From NCBI RefSeq assembly GCF_900107855.1, contig NZ_FNRJ01000002.1:256453-320452 (forward strand): a stretch of 64,000 nt of DNA. The letters are read 5' to 3'. Positions 52,230 through 59,535 of the stretch are shown here, one piece after another. A program made the position numbers and the translations under genes. This stretch comes from Marinobacterium iners DSM 11526 (GTDB taxonomy: Bacteria > Pseudomonadota > Gammaproteobacteria > Pseudomonadales > Balneatricaceae). Within the stretch, counting starts at the first letter, position 1. The number at the start of each line of letters is the position of its first letter. The notes beneath the pieces were generated by a model that worked only from the letters and a program-made list of their open reading frames with translations, had not been told where the DNA came from and searched no databases.

Positions 52230-54776
52230 TCATAACTGAGCCGAATCATCCGGTGAAAGGAGAGCATTGGCCTGATAGTGTTCAGCCCACTTCACCAGCT
52301 CCTCCGCCCGCATCGGCCGGGCAATATGGTACCCCTGCGCCTGATCACAACCAAGCTCATGCAGCACCCGCAGATCCTGCTCGTTCTCGATACCTTCCGC
52401 CACAACTATCAGCTCCATCGCATGACTCATATCGATCATGGCCTGTACCAGCCGCGCGTCAGTACTGCCTGCCTGTACTCCACTGACGAAACTGCGATCA
52501 ATCTTGAGCATATCGAGTGACATCTGGCGGATATAACTGAGGCTGGAGTAACCGGTACCGAAATCATCAATGGCGATACGCACGCCTTGATTGCGCAAGC
52601 GGCAGATTTCATGCTCGGTGCGCTCGGCACTGTGCAGAAAACTGGTTTCAGTCAGCTCCACCACAAACTGATCGGCCGGTAACCGGTAGGTCTGCAGTGC
52701 CCTGAGGACCTGATCCGCCACTTCAGTACGCTGAAACTGACGAGCAGAGAAGTTAACCGACATTTTCAGTACCAGGCCCTGAGCCAACCAGTCAGCCGCA
52801 TCCCGTGCAGACTGATCCAGCACCCAGGCACCAATTGATTCAATCAGGCCGGTATCTTCGGCCACCGGGATAAAATCATCCGGCGCTACGCGTCCCAGTT
52901 CCGGGCTGTCCCAGCGAATCAGGGCTTCGACACCCAGCAGAGTGCCACTTCGAAGACAGACCTGTGGTTGATACACCAGGGTGAACTCTTCACGTTCCAG
53001 GGCCTGATGCAAGAAACTGTTAATACGATAACGACTCAGCGTCTGTTCGTGCAGAACGGGCGAGAAGAAGCAGATATTGTTGCGACCCCGTTCCTTGGAG
53101 TGCTCCAGCGCCACCTCCGCAGCCCGCACCAGTTCTCCCGGCTCATTTGCATCAGCCGGAAAAACCGCCACACCAATACTGCCAAGAACACGTATCTCGC
53201 GATTCTCGATCAGGATTGGCAGTGACAATGCCCTGCTTATCCGATCAAGACAGGCCGTGATGCAGGTCTCGTCCTTGAGCTCTGTCAACAGAATATAAAA
53301 CTCGTCCCCTGACGGCCTCGCCGCGGTGCCGCACTCCTGCAGTGCAGACTCGATCCTCTCGGCAATTTGCTTCAGCACCTGGTCGCCACCACTGTGGCCA
53401 AAGCGATCATTAATCTGCTTGAACATATCCAGATCCAGCGCCAGAAGCGCCAACGATCGCTGCTGCTCACGGGCAAAACCCAGCGCCATCTGCAGCCGGT
53501 CATGAAAAAGCCGACGGTTGGCCAACCCTGTCACACTGTCAAACCAAGACAGCTGCTGCATGCGTGCTTCCGAGCGCTTGGCTTCGGTCAAGTCATGAAA
53601 TATGGCGGCATACTGTGTAATCTGGCCGTCGTCATTCTCGATGGCGGTAATGCTGAGCCATTCAGGATAAATACTTCCATCCTTGCGACGGTTCCAGATC
53701 TCCCCTTGCCAGCGCCCTTCTTGCTCCAGAGTCTGCCAAAGCTGACGGTAGAACTGACGATCATGACGCCCTGAACTGAGCATGCTGGGGTTACGCCCCA
53801 GCGCTTCCCAGGCTTCATAACCGGTGATGGCGGTAAACGCCGGGTTAACGCTCTGAATATGACCCGTGCCATCCGTGATCACAATCCCCTCGCGGGATGC
53901 ATTAATCACCCGTTCAATCAGGCGCAGGTTATGCTGAGACTGTTGCAGGGCACGGCTCTTGTCATGCAGCAGCTCTCGCAGCCGATAGATGTAGTCCAGT
54001 TCGACACTGCGCAGTATATCGCCATAGGAGGCCAGGCCAATCACTGTCTCGTTGTGATCCTTGACGCCGATATGCCGGCAGTTGTGCTCTCGAAAATAGC
54101 GCCGCACATTATAAAGGCTCAGGCGGCTGTCAACGGATATCAAGCTTGGCAGTGCCAGGCCAGCCAGCGGCTGATCCAGGTCGACCGCTTCGGCCAGCAG
54201 ACGAATGACATCGGTTTCAGTCATGATCTGCCAGCCTTGAGCATCATCACCTACCAGCATGGCGGTATAATTCACGCTGCGCAGGCGCTCGATTGCCCGC
54301 CTCAAGCTGCAATCCGGGGACAGTCTGAGTACATTGAAGTTGGTAATTTCTTCCAACGATTTGAGAAACAGGTCGTGCTCCAGCCCTTGACTGTTAACGA
54401 CATCACTCTGGCTGACAATACCAACCCATTGACCGGCCATCCCGACAACAACTGCATGGGCTGCACTTTGACTGATGAACTCAAGCCCCAACTCATCCAC
54501 GCTCAGATTGGCATCCACCTGCAGTACCGGTGCCAGCATACTGGCTTCAATCAGGGTATTGCTGGAGCCCTGCTGCAACACCAGCTGCATCGCTCTGCTA
54601 CGGGTCAAGAGCCCCACCGGACGGGCACCATCTTCCACCAACACTGAGCCAATATGGTGCTGCGCCATCAGGGTTACCGCCTGCGACAGGGGGGCACCGA
54701 GTTCGATGCTAATAATTTCAGCCTGGCTGATTGCTGCAACCTTTATTGCCGGCAGATGTCGGAGATGTGTATTCAT
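52230..54776 (-). CDS. CBS-PAS-GGDEF-EAL c-di-GMP signalling protein
   Basis: An 848-residue soluble protein. Two CBS-domain pairs fill about residues 10-280 (QHHIGSVLVEDGARPVGLLT; later RHIGVKDHNETVIGLASYGD). A PAS domain follows (about 300-420; REGIVITDGTGHIQSVNPAF). The GGDEF domain has the degenerate site RPSGDEFYIL, first Gly replaced by Ser, and is probably a regulatory or weakly active cyclase. The EAL domain looks active: VEALIRWDSPELG, SVNFSARQF, VVELTETSFL, AIDDFGTGYSSLSYI and VVAEGIENEQD. The net activity is probably c-di-GMP hydrolysis, controlled through CBS (adenine-nucleotide) and PAS signals. ATG 54776 is preferred over a TTG nine codons earlier. Confidence 0.9.
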   Translation of the reverse strand: MNTHLRHLPAIKVAAISQAEIISIELGAPLSQAVTLMAQHHIGSVLVEDGARPVGLLTRSRAMQLVLQQGSSNTLIEASMLAPVLQVDANLSVDELGLEFISQSAAHAVVVGMAGQWVGIVSQSDVVNSQGLEHDLFLKSLEEITNFNVLRLSPDCSLRRAIERLRSVNYTAMLVGDDAQGWQIMTETDVIRLLAEAVDLDQPLAGLALPSLISVDSRLSLYNVRRYFREHNCRHIGVKDHNETVIGLASYGDILRSVELDYIYRLRELLHDKSRALQQSQHNLRLIERVINASREGIVITDGTGHIQSVNPAFTAITGYEAWEALGRNPSMLSSGRHDRQFYRQLWQTLEQEGRWQGEIWNRRKDGSIYPEWLSITAIENDDGQITQYAAIFHDLTEAKRSEARMQQLSWFDSVTGLANRRLFHDRLQMALGFAREQQRSLALLALDLDMFKQINDRFGHSGGDQVLKQIAERIESALQECGTAARPSGDEFYILLTELKDETCITACLDRISRALSLPILIENREIRVLGSIGVAVFPADANEPGELVRAAEVALEHSKERGRNNICFFSPVLHEQTLSRYRINSFLHQALEREEFTLVYQPQVCLRSGTLLGVEALIRWDSPELGRVAPDDFIPVAEDTGLIESIGAWVLDQSARDAADWLAQGLVLKMSVNFSARQFQRTEVADQVLRALQTYRLPADQFVVELTETSFLHSAERTEHEICRLRNQGVRIAIDDFGTGYSSLSYIRQMSLDMLKIDRSFVSGVQAGSTDARLVQAMIDMSHAMELIVVAEGIENEQDLRVLHELGCDQAQGYHIARPMRAEELVKWAEHYQANALLSPDDSAQL

Positions 54777-54862
54777 GATCTGCAAGATTACCACACTTCG
54801 CAATTTGCGCTAATTGTAGTCTATCAGTGACAGATTTTTGATTCGCATCAAAGCATTGCTCT

Positions 54863-54882
54863 GCTGTCACAGCTGTGACAGC
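54863..54882. promoter_or_regulatory. Perfect 20-bp palindrome between the GGDEF-EAL gene and ptsP
   Basis: GCTGTCACAGCTGTGACAGC reads the same on both strands. It lies 62 bases before the ptsP ATG and 87 before the divergent ATG, so one dimeric regulator could act on both. The spacing differs from the LexA box (CTGT-N8-ACAG; here N10). Confidence 0.6.
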
Positions 54883-54943
54883 ATCCATGCATTACCTGCC
54901 GATTGCCGGATTCATTGTCGGAACCTTTTTCGGAACTGCGACC

Positions 54944-57259
54944 ATGCAACAACCCTCTCTGAGCGCCCTGACCGCTATTGTTGAACAGATTGCGCGTACC
55001 GGCGATCCTGAAGCAATGATGAGTACCATCGTCCAACGCCTGTGTCAGCTGATGCACGTTGATGTATGCAGCCTTTACCTGTGCACACCGGATCAGGAGC
55101 ATCTGATCCTGGCCGCGACCGAAGGTCTGTCAAGAGAAGCTGTTGGCAAGGCCCGACTGAAGCTTGACGAGGGACTGGTAGGGCATATAGCCGCCTCACT
55201 AAGCACTCTCAATCTTGGCGATGCGCCGGCGGATGATCGCTTCGTGTTCATTCCGGAAACCCACGAAATGCCGTACCACCGCTTTCTTGGCGTGCCACTG
55301 ATCCATCTGCGCCGTCTGGTGGGTGTATTGGTGGTGCAGGGGCGCGAGCGTGAACCTTTTTCCCAAGAGGTTGAGGCCTTCCTGATTACCATCGCTTCCC
55401 AGCTGGCCGGCAGCTTGCATGCCCTGCAAAGTCGGGGGGACTGGTACGAGCAACGCCCGCGCAGCAATCGCGGCGTGTACCGTCGCCATGTCGGTCTGAA
55501 GGGAGCCCCGGGGCTCGGCCTTGGACGGCTTTGGCTCGTAAAACCACACATGTCGCTCGATCAGGTTCAGCCCGGGATCAACAGTGATCCGGTGCAGGAG
55601 CGCGACGAGTTGCTGGCGGCCATCTCCATGGTCAGTGACGAGCTTGAGTCCGGTTCAGGCCATCTTGGCAGCCACCTGCCCAGCGATGTACACGCGCTGT
55701 TCAGCGTCTATCAAATGATGCTGCACAGTCCCGAGCTGACCCAGCAGACACTGGCACTGATTGAGGCCGGCGACAGTGCCGCCTGGGCATTGCGTCAGAC
55801 AATCGAGCAAATGGCTGATCAGTTTCACCAGTCGGAAGACCCCTACCTGCGCGCCCGTGGTGAGGATATCGCCAACATCGGCCAGCGGGTACTGAACCAG
55901 CTTTTATCGCGCGAACGCCCTGTCATCGAAACCCCGGATGAAGAGCTGGTCCTGGCCGGCGAGCTGGTCAGTATCGCCGACCTGGCTGACTTTCCGCTGC
56001 AACAGATTCGCGGCATTCTGTGCACTCAAGGGTCTACCCTGTCCCATACCGCCATTGTCGCCAATGCGCTGGGGATTCCTGCAGTGATGGGGCTGGAGCA
56101 ACTTGAACCGGAGCACCACCGTGGCGCTCGCGTGATTGTTGATGGCAACCGGGCAGAAGCCGTACTCAACCCGCCACCACCGCTGTTGGCTGAATACAAG
56201 CGGATGATTGCGGAAGAAAAACGTTTTATGGAAGGGCTCGAGAAGCTGCGCGATGAGCCCGCCGTAACCCAGGATGGCTTCCGCGTAACCCTGCTGACGA
56301 ACACCGGTCTGCTGGCAGATGCCACTCCCGGTCTTCAGCGCGGCGCTGAAGGGGTTGGTCTGTACCGGTCGGAAATTCCGTTCATGATTCATGACAGCTT
56401 TCCTACCGAGCAGGAGCAGTTCACCCTGTACCAGAAGGTGCTGAAGGCCTATGCGCCTAGGCCCGTTACAATGCGTACGCTGGATATCGGTGGCGACAAG
56501 CAGCTGCCCTATTTCGACATCAGCGAGAGTAACCCCTATTTAGGCTGGCGTGGCATCCGCTTTACGCTGGACAATGCCCAACTGTTGATCAGTCAGGTGC
56601 GTGCCATGCTGAGGGCCAATGTCGACACCGACAATCTGAAGCTGTTGGTGCCGATGGTTGGACGGGTGGACGAGATGCAGGCGTTTCGCCAGTATGTGGA
56701 GAAGGCGGTCGATTCACTGCTGCGCGAAGGACATCAGGTAAAAGTGCCACCGATCGGCATGATGATCGAAGTGCCCTCCTCCATGTTGCTGCTGTCAAAG
56801 CTGGCCCCCTACATCGATTACGTTTCGATCGGCTCCAACGACCTGACACAGTATCTGCTGGCGGTAGACCGTAACAACCCGCGCGTCTCGGCGCTGTTTG
56901 ACCATCTTCACCCGGCGGTACTAGTAGCCCTGGAATATATTCTGCAGCAATGCAAGGCCCTGTCACTGCCGGTGTCAATCTGTGGCGAGATGGCTTCAGA
57001 CCCGGCAGCAGTACTGGTACTGACTGCCATGGGCTATGACTGCCTGAGCCTCAGTGCCTACAACATTCCCCGTATCAAACTGCTTATCCGCTCGATCAAC
57101 CGGGACGAGCTGCTGCCGGTACTGGAGCAGGCCAGAGCCTGCAACAGCGAAGCCGAGGTACGTGCACTGTTGCTGCCTGTACTTGAGCAGTATGGCTGGG
57201 GACGTGAGCCACGCCCGCATCTGAACGACCCTGACAACGCCGAAGCGGGCTACCAATAA
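54944..57259 (+). CDS. ptsP: PTS-Ntr enzyme I (GAF domain plus enzyme I)
   Basis: A 771-residue cytosolic phosphotransferase that starts the nitrogen-related PTS relay: PEP to PtsP to NPr to EIIA-Ntr. Residues ~1-165 form a GAF domain, a sensor for glutamine or 2-oxoglutarate in studied cases. The enzyme I part follows: GILCTQGSTLSHTAIVANAL has the phosphorylated His, and GVGLYRSEIPFM, MRTLDIGGDKQLPYF, IGMMIEVPSSML, SIGSNDLTQYLLAVDR and SICGEMASDPAAV form the PEP-binding barrel. ATG 54944 (MQQPSLSALTAIVEQI) gives the usual PtsP N-terminus and length; a GTG 23 codons earlier would start inside the palindrome. Its stop is four bases from the convergent rimK-like gene. Confidence 0.93.
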   Translation: MQQPSLSALTAIVEQIARTGDPEAMMSTIVQRLCQLMHVDVCSLYLCTPDQEHLILAATEGLSREAVGKARLKLDEGLVGHIAASLSTLNLGDAPADDRFVFIPETHEMPYHRFLGVPLIHLRRLVGVLVVQGREREPFSQEVEAFLITIASQLAGSLHALQSRGDWYEQRPRSNRGVYRRHVGLKGAPGLGLGRLWLVKPHMSLDQVQPGINSDPVQERDELLAAISMVSDELESGSGHLGSHLPSDVHALFSVYQMMLHSPELTQQTLALIEAGDSAAWALRQTIEQMADQFHQSEDPYLRARGEDIANIGQRVLNQLLSRERPVIETPDEELVLAGELVSIADLADFPLQQIRGILCTQGSTLSHTAIVANALGIPAVMGLEQLEPEHHRGARVIVDGNRAEAVLNPPPPLLAEYKRMIAEEKRFMEGLEKLRDEPAVTQDGFRVTLLTNTGLLADATPGLQRGAEGVGLYRSEIPFMIHDSFPTEQEQFTLYQKVLKAYAPRPVTMRTLDIGGDKQLPYFDISESNPYLGWRGIRFTLDNAQLLISQVRAMLRANVDTDNLKLLVPMVGRVDEMQAFRQYVEKAVDSLLREGHQVKVPPIGMMIEVPSSMLLLSKLAPYIDYVSIGSNDLTQYLLAVDRNNPRVSALFDHLHPAVLVALEYILQQCKALSLPVSICGEMASDPAAVLVLTAMGYDCLSLSAYNIPRIKLLIRSINRDELLPVLEQARACNSEAEVRALLLPVLEQYGWGREPRPHLNDPDNAEAGYQ

Positions 57260-57263
57260 CAGA

Positions 57264-58169
57264 TTAGAAGTTACCAAGGCGGATACAGAGGAAGTTGTAG
57301 ATCTCGTTCACCACATCCACCTCGCAGCAGCTCTCCACACCTTCAAAGCCGGGGGATGAATTGGCTTCACACACCTTGTAGTGATCGCCGGCAAACAGCA
57401 GATCCACCCCCGCGATCTCCAGGCCCAGTACTCTGGCGGTTTCGATCGCCAGCCATTCGATTTCGGGAGTCATCGGATAGGGCCGAACCGAGGCCCCGCG
57501 GGAGAAGTTGGCCTTGAAGCTGCCCTCTTCCGCCACCCGCTCCATGCAGGCCACAGCTCGCCCCCCGATCACAATCACGCGCAGGTCTCGGCCACGACTG
57601 TCGGCGATGAACTCCTGCAGAATGATGTTGGCTTTGGGGTTGGTCAGCTCCACCATCTGCATCAGGTCTTCAAAATGGTTCAGGGTTTCGCACAGGAACA
57701 CGCCGCTGCCCTGAGAGCCGGAAAGCGTTTTTACCACCACCGGAAAACCGATCTGTTTTTTCACCAGTTCCGGGTTGACCGGAAACTTAACCAGCATGGT
57801 TTTGGGTACCGGTAGCCCGTTCTGAGCCAGAATCTGGTGACTGTAGAGTTTGTCCTTGACCGTATCGATGCTTTCGGCCGAATTGAAACTGTGTACCCCA
57901 AGGCGCTCCAGGTGACGAATGACCGCCAGCGCAAAGTAATTGGTGCCTGCCCCCATGCGAGGCAGAAAGAAATCCGGCAGCGGGGTGGACTCGCCGTTGA
58001 TCATTACGCTGTTGCGATCATCACGGGTGACCGTAAGGTCGAAGTCCTCGGGCTGATACACGCGGATATCGATGCCGTGCGAAGGCGCACGCGCAACCAG
58101 TCGCTCAAGTTCGTAGGTTTCCTGTTTGACCAGGGTGCTGTCCGATTTGTAAAGAATCCAGCCAAGCAT
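57264..58169 (-). CDS. rimK: RimK-type ATP-grasp amino-acid ligase
   Basis: A 301-residue ATP-grasp ligase. The ATP-binding strands are FPVVVKTLSGSQGSGVFLCE and NIILQEFIADSRGRDLRVIV, and the metal/active-site end is YKVCEANSSPGFEGVESCCE, close to the ESNSSPGLEGIE-like block of RimK. In E. coli RimK adds glutamates to the C-terminus of ribosomal protein S6. The N-terminal pre-ATP-grasp domain is LGWILYKSDSTLVKQETYEL. It is divergent from a GshB-like ligase and a MATCAP-type peptidase gene, so the substrate may be something other than S6. The symbol marks family membership. Confidence 0.85.
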   Translation of the reverse strand: MLGWILYKSDSTLVKQETYELERLVARAPSHGIDIRVYQPEDFDLTVTRDDRNSVMINGESTPLPDFFLPRMGAGTNYFALAVIRHLERLGVHSFNSAESIDTVKDKLYSHQILAQNGLPVPKTMLVKFPVNPELVKKQIGFPVVVKTLSGSQGSGVFLCETLNHFEDLMQMVELTNPKANIILQEFIADSRGRDLRVIVIGGRAVACMERVAEEGSFKANFSRGASVRPYPMTPEIEWLAIETARVLGLEIAGVDLLFAGDHYKVCEANSSPGFEGVESCCEVDVVNEIYNFLCIRLGNF

Positions 58170-58497
58170 CTGTCGGGGCTACTCCGAAGGGTGTGAGCGG
58201 CGATATTAAGCCCGCCACATGAGCTGTACCAGAGTCTAGGCCAAAAAGTTTTACACCGCCTGCCACAACATGAACACAGCACACTATACTCAGGCGAATA
58301 GATGAAAAAAATCCATGTTTCACCGGGTAAAAAGTGTTGTGTCAAACGGCGATATGGCGTCCAATGCGCGCACTTGTCGCACGCTGTCCAGACCTGTACA
58401 GCGGCCCTTTTTTACCCCCTATATCTGACACACTGACAGCTTCCTGATTCCGGCAGATGTGCTGCCCGGTACGTCTGTCTGTCTGCAGGAGAAAGAC
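58170..58497. other. 328-bp divergent intergenic region, rimK-like / gshB-like
   Basis: No gene is seen. It should hold both promoters; a TATACT-like box on the plus side of the minus gene (58283-58288 read as CTATAC/TATACT) and an ATATCT stretch near 58431 are weak candidates. The 20-bp near-palindrome at 58383-58402 is the main feature. Confidence 0.45.
58383..58402. promoter_or_regulatory. Near-palindrome between the two ATP-grasp genes
   Basis: GCTGTCCAGACCTGTACAGC pairs with itself in eight of ten positions. Its ends (GCTGTC...ACAGC) and CTGT-N10-ACAG spacing are the same as in the perfect palindrome at 54863-54882, 3.5 kb away, so the same regulator could bind both. Confidence 0.45.
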
Positions 58498-59535
58498 ATG
58501 AAAATCTGCTTTCTGATGTACCCCTGGGAACAAATCAAACCGGACACCGACACCACACTGCGCATGGTGCATGAGGCGGCCCTCCGTGGTCATACCGTGG
58601 CGATCACTTCACCCGCCAACCTGACCATTCGCGACAACATCAGCAGTGCGTTTTGCAACGTATTGCGCAAGGGCAGCAAGGTGTCGGACAACATTCCATC
58701 CTTTTACCGCCACGCCGAATTCCGCCGCAGCCGTCTGCCACTGGCTGGCTTTGATGCCATCATCGTGCGTCTGAACCCGCCGCTGGATACCATCGTGCTG
58801 AACTTCCTGGATTCGGTTCATGGTGAAGTGTTTATCATGAATGGACTGGATGGCCTGCGCATTGGCAACAACAAACTCTATACAGCGGCATTTAACGGCC
58901 CCGCTGCACAGTATCTGCCGGTGACCCATGTATCCAAGAACAAGGACTACCTGGAAAAGGCACTGGATGAGTCACCCGGCGAGCGCATGATCCTCAAGCC
59001 GCTGAACGGCTTCGGTGGCAAGGGAGTGATCGTCATCGAGAAAAGCGCGCGTCAGAGCTTCCGCTCTCTGCTCGACTTCTACATCGGCAGTGGCAGCAGC
59101 AGCAACTATGTCATCCTGCAGGAATACATTGAAGGCGCCGAGAACGGCGATGTCCGTATTCTGATGCTCAATGGCGAGCCGATTGGCGCAATGCGCCGCA
59201 TCCCGGCCGAGAACGACATGCGCTCCAATGTGCACGCAGGCGGTCGCGTAGTGAAACACACCCTCACAAAACAGGAACTGGAACTGTGCCGCAGCTTCGG
59301 CCCGAAACTGGTGCGTGACGGCCTCTATTTCACCGGTTTGGATGTGATCAACGGCAAGTTGCTGGAAGTGAACGTCATGGCACCGGGTGGCATCGTTCGA
59401 ATCAATAAGCTCAATCGGGTACGCCTGCAACGTCAGGTGATCGACTTTGTCGAAAATGTGGTCGAGGCGCGCAACATGGTCGAACAGCGCAAAACCGCTT
59501 TCCGCAAGGTGATCGAAGATGCAGACGCTGTCTGA
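58498..59535 (+). CDS. GshB-like ATP-grasp ligase
   Basis: A 345-residue ATP-grasp enzyme resembling prokaryotic glutathione synthetase. It starts MKICFLMYPWEQIKPDTDTT with AGGAG nine bases upstream. ATP-binding segments are MILKPLNGFGGKGVIVIEK and YVILQEYIEGAENGDVRILM; the C-terminal motif is FTGLDVINGKLLEVNVMAPGG, where the Asn is a metal ligand. True GshB joins gamma-glutamylcysteine and glycine; there is no gshA here, and the partner is a peptidase fusion, so a different peptide bond is likely. Its last 17 bases overlap the next gene, so the two are translated together. Confidence 0.85.
   Translation: MKICFLMYPWEQIKPDTDTTLRMVHEAALRGHTVAITSPANLTIRDNISSAFCNVLRKGSKVSDNIPSFYRHAEFRRSRLPLAGFDAIIVRLNPPLDTIVLNFLDSVHGEVFIMNGLDGLRIGNNKLYTAAFNGPAAQYLPVTHVSKNKDYLEKALDESPGERMILKPLNGFGGKGVIVIEKSARQSFRSLLDFYIGSGSSSNYVILQEYIEGAENGDVRILMLNGEPIGAMRRIPAENDMRSNVHAGGRVVKHTLTKQELELCRSFGPKLVRDGLYFTGLDVINGKLLEVNVMAPGGIVRINKLNRVRLQRQVIDFVENVVEARNMVEQRKTAFRKVIEDADAV

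Noticed and set aside
54863-54882. LexA (SOS) box
   Set aside because: LexA sites are CTGT-N8-ACAG; both this palindrome and the one at 58383-58402 have N10, and the downstream genes are not SOS genes.
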